Shown here: piece by piece, positions 8,586 through 20,514 of the stretch
Layout of the letters: every line of letters starts with the position of its first letter
Position numbering within the stretch: position 1 is the stretch's first letter
Assembly (NCBI RefSeq): GCF_000003605.2
Contig: NW_003155260.1
Location: 102,382 to 126,748 of the forward strand
Reading direction: 5' to 3'
Origin: Saccoglossus kowalevskii
Taxonomy: Eukaryota > Hemichordata > Enteropneusta > Harrimaniidae
Length of the DNA: 24,367 bases
Notes under the pieces: generated by a model
Told to the model about the DNA's origin: nothing
Database searches by the model: none
The model's input: only the letters and a program-made list of their open reading frames with translations
Translations under genes and position numbers: made by a program

Positions 8586-11500
8586 CACGACCTTGTCAAG
8601 CTAAGTAAGATTATGATGTTACCTTAACTAGAAGTAAAGAACTTTGAAAAAATATAATTCAAGATCACATTTGAATGTGACTTCAATTAACACTTTCCAT
8701 GCTGTATACTTAAATAGCAATAAATTAAAGTAATTCATTAATAACAGAGGTTTTAGTCGCTACAAAATGCAACGTAATGGGATATGATTCTACCTATTTT
8801 GTATAAAATACGACTGATGTGAAACTCTTCTACACTGCAGATGACATTATCAGTATGCTAGAAATGTTTTCGAGATGGAAGATATATTTATTCAAGATCA
8901 AATTTGTAATTCCAATTTTTACAGATAAAAGCCAAATGTATAATGAAACCAACTTTTTTAATTTCACCTTGATCATCTACTTTCAATCAACAATTCAGGA
9001 TTTAGTGACTTTCTCCAATAATATATACAGTGATTAAGAAGAATACAGAGTGCTTTATACTTAGATCTGTGCCTTGAATTTTACTCCAAAGGTGTATGAC
9101 AGATTTTAATTTTACTCTTATCAATTGCTTACACCTTTGTAACAATGTCTTACTCTCTACTAGGTACTGAAGTGTACTTGTCAGTTGTTTTGTTTTTGTG
9201 GACCTTTTTTCTATTTTTGTTAGTCGTTTGTTTTGTGTTCTTTGACAAGTAAATTTTCCTATGTGATTTTGTGTTACGATTAGGTATTTGTACGTGTCAC
9301 CTTTTTCTATATGTCAGTCTGTTCTTTTTATCTCACAGGCCAAGTAATTGTTTCCAACACTACATTCCCTTTATGTGTAAATACCATTTTACGTATGTAA
9401 CATCATATGAATATGATGTGTCTTTCCAATGTCTCCGGGATTTACCCCCGGAATTGGATACAACAATGTTCCTTGAATTTATTTCTCACTGTTTCATTCA
9501 AATTACGCAACTTGGACGCCGATGTGTATTTCTTGAACAGAGAATACTTGAAAATTGAGATACATGGTGCGAATGTGACCTCAGCGACTTCGCAACTAAT
9601 CAGTGACATAATGGTGACGGTGGCCCTCGTGGCATTGCAAGTAGCCAGTATTGACAGATTCAGGGAAATATGATGATAGTTAACTAACCACTGAAGTACA
9701 TCTTTACAATTAGTTTAACATATATCCATGTACTACCGGCATTCATTTTCTTTGTACGGTTTTTAATAGTATAACTTTGTTGCGAATAAAAATGAAGTGA
9801 AGGGCATTCTTTAAGACTAAATCAATTATCCGTGGAGAGATTTTCCTGTCACTTATATTCTATCAGCCTCATCAGTTTCGCTTTGTTTGATGTGTACTTC
9901 TATTCACGGGTCAAGTTAGACATGAGGTCAAATCTCGCATCCTGAATACTCCACCTTGCAGGCACGGAAGGCGTGACGGGAACATACTGTAGAGCACGAT
10001 TCAGTTGACAATCGTGGCCACCACGGGAATTCGTAATGTTGACGCGCATCGTTCAAGGCAACATATAATGCACCGCGTATTTATTTGACAGACACACTGG
10101 AATAATATTCATTAGGAGGATATGTGAGTCTACTTTAAGTCATATTGATCTACCTCTCAGTTAAGGAATGTATGTGCACTGTTCTAGATGAACAATAAAG
10201 TTCATCGTTGTGATAATTAATGTGACGCCTTTTGATTGCAAGCAAATTATGGAAAAATGATATCATACTAAGCATAAAATTTACGGTATGACAAAAAATT
10301 ATGAAATCAATGTGGTAGACATTCATTTCAAAATATTCCTTTCACAGTCTTATAATTCTTAGATGGTTTTCTTTAACCAGATTGTACTTATTCAAAACAA
10401 GCACGTTAAACTCCAGGGTAATGTAATTTGTTGCTAATACTTCAGTCTACTTTGGCAGATGTTCTATAATATTTGCAGTTTAACAGCAATTATAAAGTTG
10501 TGTTGAACCAAACTAAAAAGCTATTAACACTTATATGTTTTTCAAACCGAATGTTGTCAAAGTTACTCAGAGAGTTTATTCATCTGTGTCAATATTGCTC
10601 CCGGCTGAAGAGCATCAGCATTGAGCATTCGGATCGGACGTGTTTGTGACTGCAAGACGTTTTTAGTATTCCAAGTATATTATGACTTCATTACCGTTTT
10701 CTAATGATCCTAATTAACAGAAAGCTGCTTTTCATAGGAATTTTAATAATTACAAATATGACCTTATGTTGAACAAGAGGTCACTGTGAGGTATATATGT
10801 ATAAAAACATAGCACCCATGGAAAACAAGGCATGGTACAATTTGTACATTACAAGGGCAATAAAGCAACATACTTATATTTCATGTAAAAACATTACACT
10901 ACTCATGTCTCTTGCTTATTAAAATGATTTTTTTTCTATTTTTTGTATATTCATTGTACACGACACCACGTATATTGCAAATAAAGAAATAGATCTGCGT
11001 TCAATCACGGTATAACGGATATTAACATTAGCCATCTAAATTGGGTTCACTTATACATGTGGCTTTACTTTCACTGTGTATTCTCAATGAAATGGGTTCA
11101 CTTTCCATACATTACTCTCACACCCGCCCACCCATTCACCCACTGATTCGAGTCACGGTGTTTGCTCGTTGAACATTTCCAAGCAATAAACGGTAGTTTA
11201 TGACTCAAATCAATGCTGTCTCTTTATATCCACATTTATACTTGTGGATACAACGTCTACAACACTGGTTCCAGTGGTGCGTGTCTCATACGTTATGACA
11301 CTGGCGTACCGGTAATTGCTATTCAGTATGCATTAAATAATGACATAACTCACCGTCTTATGTACATATGCTAGTTAAAATAACAGTGTTAGCAATTAAA
11401 GTTTTTTTGCTATTTCGAGTAACAGGAAAAACTAGAAGTAAGTGACACATTACTTACGGCAGATGAAATACCGGTGAGTGGTACATTTGTTACAAAATCA

Positions 11501-12226
11501 AAATTGTTCCCATGTCGGAATCCATAATTGTCAGTATGGGATACGTGACATATTTCGGCTAAGGCGTCAGAAAGATACAGTTAATGAAAATACTCGACCA
11601 CTTAATTATTATATCAACTATTTTAAATCGGACTTATGTTATATTTAAAGTGGTTTAAAAGATTCACAGGCAATAATTACACATGTATTGCAACTACATG
11701 AAAACCTGTTTGTGATATGATATGTCTGCGCTGTTTATAAATGCGGAATGCTGAAAAATATTAAAATTAAATTCATTTAATATATGAGTGCAATACACTC
11801 GTATGTTTTCATTTTACAATTACAAAAAGTGGTTTGCTACTTAAAAGTTAAAAGTTGAGTATAGTAACTTTCATGTTCGTCGGCGATCAGTTGGTATGAT
11901 ATAGTGTAGATAAAAATGAAACAAATGGAAATTGAAGATATCACAATACTAATATTTTTAATCGCTCAAATATAAACACAAAACAACAATAGATAATAAT
12001 TCGGATTTTTATATCCAGAAAAAGGGTATTATGATATAATAATATTAGATGCAATCCATCAATATAGTTGGATGAAGATGGCGGAATAAATTATGAAAAA
12101 CACAGTATAACATATTCATCTGAGTGCAATGTAAGCTCAAAATATAGAACATCAGAGATATCGTGAAACTCGGAGATTTAATAAAAAAGGCAAGAATAAA
12201 ACGAAACAGATTAATTAATGCATAAC
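8586..12226. other. Non-coding stretch downstream of the receptor gene
   Basis: No convincing gene on either strand. Two overlapping plus-strand frames at 9271-9673 (95 and 88 residues) lack any recognisable motif and overlap each other in different frames, as chance ORFs do. No tRNA or long repeat was seen. The right end may contain the 3' UTR of the minus-strand receptor gene if transcription continues past the nearest polyadenylation signal. Confidence 0.45.
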
Positions 12227-12232
12227 TTTATT
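12227..12232 (-). terminator. Candidate polyadenylation signal AATAAA for the receptor gene
   Basis: The minus strand reads AATAAA here, about 220 bp past the TAA stop of the receptor. It is the nearest canonical hexamer I noticed downstream. In such AT-rich DNA a chance match is quite possible. Confidence 0.35.
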
Positions 12233-12448
12233 ATACTGCTTAGTTTACATAGAATTATATATGTAGGTATTCCACGTATACGTGTATTTCTTGCAGTGAC
12301 TATGCTCGCTGTGATGACACACGTTTTAGAGTGGGTATATTTTAGTGCAGTGAAATGAACTAGAAAGGCATACGCTTGTACGGGGCACACACGAATTATA
12401 CATTTTTTTGTCCATTATATCTGACATTATGACAAGGGATCTTCTGTA

Positions 12449-13882
12449 TTAGACCTTGAACTCTTTCCCCCTACCTATAAGACGGGTACATCGATGCTTC
12501 TCGGGGGAGAATCCCTTTTCACTACTACTGCTTGATGGTAATATTGTTACTTCTATGTTCTCTTTATTTTTCTGGCGTCTATTATAATTATATTGCGTGG
12601 CGTCAAATGTTTTTGCTATTCGACCACGGGATCTAAAAGGGGCCGAGTAAGTATGACCCTTGGTACGAGCAGACTCCTGTCGACACGGACACCTCACACC
12701 GAATGTTCTCTCGAATTCATTAAGAAATCTGTCGTTAATGTTAAACAGAAGAAACACATAAGGATTGGTTGTAGAGTTGGAGACTGCAAAGATCCCCAGT
12801 ATAGCGTAAACATCGAGCGGCATGGTATCCGGATTACCGTAAGATCTCCACATTTCGGCAATGAAGAATGGCAGTCCGCAGATAATGAACATAAAGATGA
12901 TCACTGCAGTCATTTTCAACGTTTTTATCTTAGCTTTGCTTAGCGATCCCGATCCTGTACTCTGTAAGTGGATTCTACCTTGTTTTATAGACGACTTACG
13001 TGGCTCTTTTCTGCTGTCGTGGGCTTTGTCGGCGATCTTCTTGAAAATCCGGATGTATGCAACGCTTATGATGATGAACGGCAAGAAGAACACAATAAAG
13101 GCTATGTACGTGATGTATGCCTGTTTCTCTTGCTGAGTTGTCCCGATTGGCCATCCGCATCGTGAAATACCATTGGATGTATGAACACTCCATACATATA
13201 ACTGTGGAGTAGAGCACAGAAATCCTGTGGCCCATGCAATGCACACCATTCTGCCAGCAGAGAATGCTTCCTTCAGAGGGCTACGTATGGCCTGGTGTCT
13301 ATCAACCGCGATTACAACTAACATATTAGTAGACGCCATCATGGCGGCACTCTGTACAAAATTAAATACTTTGCATATCACATTGCCTGCAATCCAAATA
13401 TAGTTTAATTCCTCTATTATTATTACATAGAGCATGGCAAGAAAACAGACCATTAGATCGGCGATTGTTAACATCAAAATAAACAGGTTCATCCTAGATT
13501 TGCGACGCCTGTTTGTCCACATCCACAGGCAAACGAGTATGTTTCCTACTATTCCGAATGCGAATAGCACCCATGCGGCTATGATACGAGTCTCCTTATT
13601 ATAATGAGACGGTCCGCTGGAATTTAGATTAGAGTCATTCAGAACAAGTGTAAGGTTGCTCGAGTTGCCGTCACGCGAAAGCGGCAACACATCGTCGACT
13701 ATATCAAAGTATGATGTTAAATTGTCGTTTATTTGGTCCAGTATGTTTGATAATGTTTTGTTGTGCCATTCTAAAGTTGTATCTGAGATGGCCAGTGCTT
13801 CGGTGGTATTCGTCCTCCATGTGTGCGTTAGCGCGGAATTGGTCGTGGTATCATTCCACATCGTTTCTGTCTGGTTATCCAT
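12449..13882 (-). CDS. Rhodopsin-class neuropeptide receptor, vasopressin/NPS/CCAP-like, atypical
   Basis: A 477-residue seven-transmembrane receptor expected at the plasma membrane, coupling a peptide ligand to G proteins. Residues from M1: extracellular N-terminus 1-98 with nine N-x-S/T sequons; TM1 ~99-121 (GN); TM2 ~132-155 (IADL, Asp142); TM3 ~167-199 ending DRH; TM4 ~211-231; TM5 ~254-279; TM6 ~319-345; TM7 ~357-381 (NPYVF). Cys170 and Cys242 (SRCGW) form the usual disulphide. KAKIKTLKMT before TM6 and PFFIAEMW in TM6 match the vasopressin/oxytocin-NPS/CCAP superfamily; WIAGNVICK before TM3 recalls CCAP receptors. The tail has palmitoylation-type CPC and a serine run. Oddities: DRY is DRH, CWxP is CGLP, NPxxY is NPxxF, and the TM core has no intron. 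The start chosen, MDNQTE, lies 15 nt after an acceptor-like site; the frame also runs open to an upstream Met at 13999. Ligand not assignable. Confidence 0.93.
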   Translation of the reverse strand: MDNQTETMWNDTTTNSALTHTWRTNTTEALAISDTTLEWHNKTLSNILDQINDNLTSYFDIVDDVLPLSRDGNSSNLTLVLNDSNLNSSGPSHYNKETRIIAAWVLFAFGIVGNILVCLWMWTNRRRKSRMNLFILMLTIADLMVCFLAMLYVIIIEELNYIWIAGNVICKVFNFVQSAAMMASTNMLVVIAVDRHQAIRSPLKEAFSAGRMVCIAWATGFLCSTPQLYVWSVHTSNGISRCGWPIGTTQQEKQAYITYIAFIVFFLPFIIISVAYIRIFKKIADKAHDSRKEPRKSSIKQGRIHLQSTGSGSLSKAKIKTLKMTAVIIFMFIICGLPFFIAEMWRSYGNPDTMPLDVYAILGIFAVSNSTTNPYVFLLFNINDRFLNEFERTFGVRCPCRQESARTKGHTYSAPFRSRGRIAKTFDATQYNYNRRQKNKENIEVTILPSSSSSEKGFSPEKHRCTRLIGRGKEFKV

Positions 13883-13896
13883 GTAGATTTTATAGA

Positions 13897-13912
13897 CCTG
13901 CAGATGATAAAT
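13897..13912 (-). promoter_or_regulatory. Candidate 3' splice site just upstream of the receptor start
   Basis: On the minus strand the sequence runs TTTATCATCTGCAG and then G, with the AG at 13899-13898, followed 15 nt later by the ATG of MDNQTE (13882-13880). A pyrimidine-leaning tract and CAG/G fit an acceptor. The implied arrangement is a separate 5' UTR exon upstream and the whole coding sequence in one exon. This would make the 39 hydrophobic residues encoded above the ATG (13883-13999) intron sequence. The donor exon was not identified. Confidence 0.4.
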
Positions 13913-16900
13913 ATATATCCCAATTATGAATTTGAATACGTGTATATTACCGGCGTACAATGCATAAATTGTTAAAGTTGAAAATACATTATACATCATT
14001 AGTATGACTGTGGGTCATATTACAGTTATGTTACATCTTCTTTCGATACAATGTGTTCACTGAAAACCAACAATTATTATCCTGTCCCATAAGTCAAGTT
14101 TATTCAGAAAACTGTTGTCATGGACTTAATGTAGATTTGACCTCAGTCCGTCATATTTCATAATGACGACATATCGATACGCAGTCTGTTCACACTCGTA
14201 ATACCTACGCTCAACCTTCTGCCATTTCGTAATATTGACACTAAATATGTCTTATTTTAAAATATATACACAGGGCACGTGTCTCCACTTGGTTTATGAT
14301 ATATAATTGGTTGTTTGTGGACAATTTCAAAAAACGACATTGCAACTATTCTTCTCTGATCTTCCAACTATATTTATATCTTGAATGGATTTATAAGGTT
14401 TATTAAAGAGAAATGTTAATTAGTTTTACGCTGCAAAGCACTTATGTTTAAACACGTATTGCGTACATCTGTACGAGTAAGGATTCAACATTTATTATCA
14501 ATTAGTATCTAGTACGTCTACCTGCCGTGCGATCCACCCTCCAATGAATCGTATTTCTGCGATTAAAACTATGCATTCACTGGTATATTGATTACCAGCA
14601 AATGACTGGAAATTAATCTCTACACGTATAATTCAAATCATTTAAGATTAGGCACGTCGTGAACCGCGAAAACACCGCCATAGTATACCCTGACACGCTT
14701 ACATCAATCTAAGCATAGCTTCACCTAAATTAAGCGGCACATTAGTTAAGTACACTCAAACAGAAAACATCACATTATGAAAACGAGACTATTTTGATAT
14801 AATTTCGTACATATGATACTGATCACAGTCTCCCACAATCACAGTCACTTTTACTGAAATTAAAATGAAATGTAATGTGTCAGTGGGAGTTTACATTGTA
14901 TACAGTGTGCAACAAACTCACTGAAACAATTTGCATACAAATTATTGGGGAACTAAAGCATGATGATATTCCATTCAATGGATGCATTAATTTATTGTAC
15001 TTATTATGATAAATCGTATCATAAATCGTAACCACTGTCGACAACGCCATCAAAGTTGTTATTGGATTTAATATCAAACAACGCGCATGCGTGTGTTGCA
15101 CAATTGTCAATCTGTCAAGTAGAGTTGAGGACAATTTCTACTTTATTTCAAAATTCAACCACAATCCCATTGACAAAGTGCAATTCTCATTCATCGTGCT
15201 GGCATTTTCAGATATCTTATTTCACATGATCAATCAAATGAAGGGAATAGTCACTACGTACATTGCCATCCATCAAGTCGTATCATCTGGCTTAAAGTCG
15301 TTCCATCACGGTTCAAAAACATTTTTAGATTCAGACGAGCGCTTAGAATAAATTAACCGGCTCTGTGATGAAACTTTATTCTGGAGAACCAAACTCAGGA
15401 AATGCCACTGTAATTAAGAAGGATACAGTTCTCTAAGATTGTAATTAAGCAATCCATCTTGATTGGTTTCCGTAGTGTCTAACTATACACCTTAATCCCT
15501 AATCTAATGTAATGGACGTAGAAAGGGCAACATGGAATGCCGCGCAATCTTTAGTTCGTTTGTGCCGAAAATAAATCGAACAAGTTTAAATTCAAGGTCA
15601 TAATATCAATTACGAATGATTGACAATATAGAATTTCGTAATTACATAAGCCACAGTTGCTGTATATTGTTGACACATGTTTTACTTTCACAATGTAACG
15701 CTTTTGATACGCATATGTATATGAATAAATTACGAATATGACAACTTACGCCACCAGTGGTAGCTATTGATATATGATCAACCAGTCGTATATCATCGAG
15801 ATCTTTTTCCGGTTAAGGAACGGTGGAGGAAAAGCGGCTGTTGTTTGTAACTGTTGAGGGCATTTAGTATACCGAGTAACCACTTGATTCCACAGATGAT
15901 ATAGCTGTTTAAGATCAGAGCCGGTAGAAGAGAACAGTCAGGAGTTGGTTATGATCGGGAGTGTTTTTACTTCGTGTCGGAATCATATAATTACGTCTAG
16001 TAGTGTAATCCATGTGTCGAGTATTTCATGGATATGTGACAGTTAACCTCACATTAAGTCGAACTCTTGATGGATGAATTTATGACTGTATATGTCATTA
16101 GAGTGTAAGGTTTACAAGCCTGAAAACAACATCACCTCACTGTGATTGAATAAAAGGCTCTTAGCTGTTCATTGTATTTAAGTAATATTGCTCCTCAAAC
16201 TGCACAACAAAATCTCCTTTAAGGGAATTACGGACAATCTAAAAAGCGTTTTATTAATCTTGTCGAACTTAAATCGTCGTTGTTTATTAATACTTTGATT
16301 ATGTAATCTACTTTGGTCTTGGAAACCAGTAATGTTGTCAACGGTTTTGCTATAGGCCACACGAGTTAATAGATGAACCGGATGTGGGGCAGTCCAATAT
16401 CAGTCACTCATGTTCATCTTGTTTTCCGGTTTTATAATCAGTATAAATTGGTTTGGAAACCATGCAAACAACATAGTCAGTACATTGATATATTGACAAT
16501 TTTCGATGTATTAGATTTGAACATTTTGTTCAAACGCGACCTAATACAGCAATACATTAAGACAACTTATTTATTATAATTCAGCATTCGCTTCATAATT
16601 GCATTTGAAATGTTACTAGATCACGTACAATCTGTAAATGCACACATTTCATCAATAATAATAATACAGATTTCATATAACTCAATGGATCGAGTACATT
16701 ACCAGTCTGGCTTCAATTGAAACTTCTTGTATAATAACACTCGTTGGAATAAATTGTAGGTAACATGACTTTTTCTTCAGTTCGCTATGATGTTAAACTA
16801 GCGTGAATCAATCCGAAACAAAATACTGATGGCGTTGTTATACCAACACAGTCTGCATAGTCGAGTAGACCAAAGCACAAAATTAAATGTTATAATAAAA

Positions 16901-18720
16901 AAAATCACAGCAATCTTCTTTGTATTATAAAATGATAAGTGTTAGTGAGATGAATGTAACTACTGTGGGGAAAACACTATTTAGTACTTTCTTAAATCAT
17001 TAGGAATCTCACAACATATGTATTCTGTGAGTGCGTGATGTTGGACAAAGCAACTAGCCTTGCAGCAATAATACAAACTATGTACAATTATATTAAACTC
17101 AGTGGGATGCACTCAAAACTTGTATTTGGAATTAAGCACTCTGTTGAACTCTAACAAAGTATTAATGCGGAATATCGTGTTCACAGATCAGTAGTTTTGC
17201 TAAAGTGCTGTAAAAATGGCATAAAGCTAGTAATATTACAGCTGGAATCGGCAATCACACGTATACGCCATGATGCTAGGATGTTGTGTTCAGCGCCGAT
17301 CGCGACTGATATGCATTATAAACTCAATATAGCATCTTTAAGCTGTTAAGGGGGATTAGCATATTATTTCTAGACGTAATGAATATGTTTTCTGGCTTCG
17401 AGGGATCTTTTAGAATGGATTTGTCAACTGTAAATTCAAATTACAGAATATATATGTCTATCCTCTGTCATAGACTTGCACTGCATACAGATATTGTATT
17501 AAAATCCACCAGCCACTGACGCCATATAAGACGACAGCCGATACTACGGTTGCCAACTATGTTAGATACTGTGTTTCTCATTGCAAACATTTTACACTAT
17601 TGTATGTATATAGTTGTAGGTAGTCTTCGATAGTTTCGTGAATTCCCATCAAAATTCGTCAAACAAAAGTGACTACGTACCCACCTTTTTATAAGTAGAT
17701 CATATCACGCCCGTTTTCACGTTGATGCACGTTAAATGAGGCTCAATCACACATTTGGTGACGAGAAATGTATTCCTGTTTCACTCCACTAAGCATGCCG
17801 AGTGAATGATCTGTACGTAAAGATTTTGGAGTAGGACTAAACGATTTATAACAGGGGTTATGGGTAGTGAAATCAATGGGTTACCCATCTGGCAATGATA
17901 CCAACTCCTGCTTTAGAAAATAAAATAAAACAAAAGCTGAAAAAATACAAAAGCAAATCAGATATTGTATTTATCACTTCGATTTTTGTTTCCCTCATCT
18001 AACGTGTCCCCAATAGAAAGCTATTTATTTGAAGGCGAGTTGACGAAAATGTGTATGAAGATAACCATGTACAGGTTGTTAAAAACACCCACTGAATTAG
18101 TGAAAAAATGTGACACACAATCGTCGTGACTCGTTCACAAAGCCAATACTCCGTCATACGACATACTGCAGATAAAAGTATAGCATGACGTACACATGAA
18201 GTATTGGACGTTAATCTATACGACTAACCGATCGATACGGAGAATGGAAATCACTGAAACATGTAGTCACACACAAAACAAGAAAGCCTCTTTTGATCAC
18301 GTATATGTTTACAGGTCAGCTTGTCATATTTAAAAATGTTAGTGCATTCGTTGGAGTTTTTTACAGAGAGACTGTAATATTCTTTTCAACTTTTTGTTCT
18401 AACTGTATATTAGTAAGTAGCACGCATGCACATTGCCATCGGTAATGTAGAGATACGTAGATATCAACATTTTCTCATGGCGCATTTAATATCATTGCAA
18501 TGTCCGCTTCTCAATGGGGAGAGAACAATGATAGCTATCAGTGCGGCATGATGTCAATTCCACTTATACATGTACGAAATGTTGCGGTATAAATTTTATT
18601 GTATGATATACTTGGAGTTACTACATGCAATGCAATTATAAAGAACATCTTGGTTCTTTTATTTTTCTGATATTTTGACTATCATAATCAGGTAAATCAA
18701 ATTCCTAAGTTAAAACAAAA
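13913..18720. other. Long non-coding stretch upstream of the receptor gene
   Basis: This should contain the receptor promoter and any 5' UTR exons, but I cannot place them; a TATAAA on the minus strand near 14390-14395 is the only simple candidate. An imperfect 9 bp hairpin (TGATATATG/CGTATATCA) lies at 15768-15795, just before a slightly more GC-rich patch at about 15810-15960 that has no ORF. Other ORFs (for example 14880-15134 minus, 15091-15351 plus) look like chance frames. Confidence 0.45.
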
Positions 18721-18883
18721 TGAACCATACAATGTGATTGGTTAACAACAAACTCCTCGTGAGCCATACAATATGATTGGTTAACAACAACAACCCCCTC
18801 CCCCGTGAGCAATACAGTGTGATTGGTTAACAACAAACTCCTCGTGAGCCATACAGTGTGATTGGTCGTGAGCAATACAATTC
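18721..18883 (+). repeat. 39 bp minisatellite with CCAAT-bearing units
   Basis: Five head-to-tail units: 18721-18759 (39 bp), 18760-18805 (46 bp, with an extra CAAC and C-rich insertion), 18806-18844 (39 bp), 18845-18868 (24 bp, truncated) and a partial unit from 18869. Each begins TGAGCCATACARTRTGATTGG or close to it; full units continue TTAACAACAAACTCCTCG. ATTGG is a CCAAT box on the minus strand, and TTGGTTAAC adds an HNF1-like half-site. High unit similarity suggests recent expansion compared with the array at 3740-4262. Confidence 0.9.
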
Positions 18884-20322
18884 TAAATGAGCGTATATTT
18901 CAACATACCATAATTATGTGATCTTATTCAGAACAAAGAGAATAACGTTCATCAGAATCACCGAGTAATTCGTGACAAAAGCGAAAACAAATCTTATACA
19001 ACATCTCAATTATTCATCCCATATAACAATTCAATTTTAAGATATGATGACACTTTGTCTTATAAAACAATGGTATTTTCTCAAAATAATCACTTTCCTG
19101 GTCATGTGTTTTAGCGAACATAGATCAGTGACCATATATTTATTTAAATTGTATTTCGCCAATAAATTGTTAAAATATGGAGCGATCTATATTCAAAAAC
19201 GCATACGATGAACAGGCCCGAAATGATCCATTAACTATACCGTAAGTTTGTATGTCAACGAAATATGTCATATCTGACATGCGATTACATGGACCATCTG
19301 TTATGAATTGATGCCATGCGAGTAGCTATATATATATATCCCACTGTGACAGATTCAATAGTTGTCAACGGGTAGGTACGTGGTAATGATATGAATGACT
19401 TGTAGTTGGAAATCTGCTCAATTAAATTATCTCAATAAATACTGCATAGAGATATGTTAGTAATCAAGTCATATCCATTGTATCAGTATTCGGTGAGCGA
19501 AGTTAAGTTGGCGGAGAGGTGAAATATACTTATAAAATATCGCGACACCCGTGGGCAGTAAAATGTCGTTATGTGATGCTTACACGTCAATGGTGCATGA
19601 ACGAAGAAATGCTTAAAAAATTGCTTTCAAAGAGACAAGTTTTAATGGAAGCCGATATGTTTTATTATGGTGGCTGGTTATGTAAACATCGACGGTGGCC
19701 ACATAATGTCTCATGAGTACACACGTATCAATTGTCCAAACATTATGTACAGTATTTGAGATGAAACATGTTAATATTCCATCATAATTCTCAAGGCTTG
19801 TCATCTGGAAATACTACAGACAAATAAAAAGTCCCAAAGCGTTATTATAAGAAATGAGAATACGTTCACCAATTGAAGAACGCTGTCGATGTGCTGAAAA
19901 TGTCAAATTGTTGACTCAATTACGTAACATTGTGATACTAGTTGTATATAATTGAGACCATTATTGGGGGGGTAGGCGTGAATTTGTAACTAAATGAATA
20001 TATGGTACGCGCACTTGTAGTGTCGTGGGGTAGAATAGCGTTGTTCATGACTGAAAAGCTTATTGCGTGGCTTTACACTGTATTATGAACGCAATCACAG
20101 ATGTGGGTTAGGAATACATAGACTGTATACAACCATAATCGCAGTCAGCGGAAATCGAGCTGTCGATAAGACGTAGATTTATATGACGTGTGTGGCAATT
20201 GAACACTTGAAACTCAGACAACATGGTGCGTCAAAATTACATGTAACGGAAGTACTTTCTGGTCATCAACGATTATAAATGAATTCCGTTTCAGACAAAT
20301 GTCATTTCGAGAAAGTACAGTG
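18884..20322. other. AT-rich non-coding stretch
   Basis: Only a short (TA)n tract at 19327-19339 and a G7 run near 19966 stand out. ORFs at 19519-19716 (plus) and 19613-19804 (minus) overlap antisense to each other and have no recognisable motif. No RNA gene is visible. Confidence 0.45.
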
Positions 20323-20514
20323 TATAGAAAAAGTTAGTAGGTAATCGTAGTTCGTGGTAATTGGTCAATATAACCAGACTTTTAGACAAAGTATCTTTAC
20401 TCAATGATAGATCTATTCATATTTATCATTGAAAAATAAAACTTTGCTCGAAACGTCTGGTTATATTGAATAATCACCAAGAACTGCTATAATTACCTAC
20501 TGCAATTTTCTATA
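20323..20514. mobile_element. 192 bp foldback element (MITE-like long hairpin)
   Basis: The left arm (20323-20409) and the reverse complement of the right arm (20514-20424) match at about 80% with one 3-nt and one 1-nt gap, around a 14-nt loop (20410-20423). Both arms start TATAGAAAA, share AGTAGGTAAT, share TCAATATAACCAGAC exactly, and close on TCAATGATA. The outer edges lie in TA-rich sequence (TATA...TATATA), so a TA target duplication, as used by Tc1/mariner-type elements, is possible but not provable. No coding capacity. Best read as a palindromic MITE; a transcript would fold into a long imperfect hairpin of the kind that can seed small RNAs. Confidence 0.75.

Noticed and set aside
9271-9673. 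Two overlapping ORFs of 95 and 88 residues
   Set aside because: They overlap in different frames, have no domain-like pattern, and no splice or promoter context supports them.
12593-13929. Plus-strand ORFs opposite the receptor (e.g. 12593-12943, 13656-13886)
   Set aside because: They are antisense shadows of the receptor coding sequence with no recognisable motif.
13883-13999. Upstream extension of the receptor frame giving 39 extra hydrophobic residues
   Set aside because: It crosses an acceptor-like CAG, is Ile/Tyr-rich like translated AT-rich DNA, and the Met at 13882 gives a typical hydrophilic, sequon-rich N-terminus.
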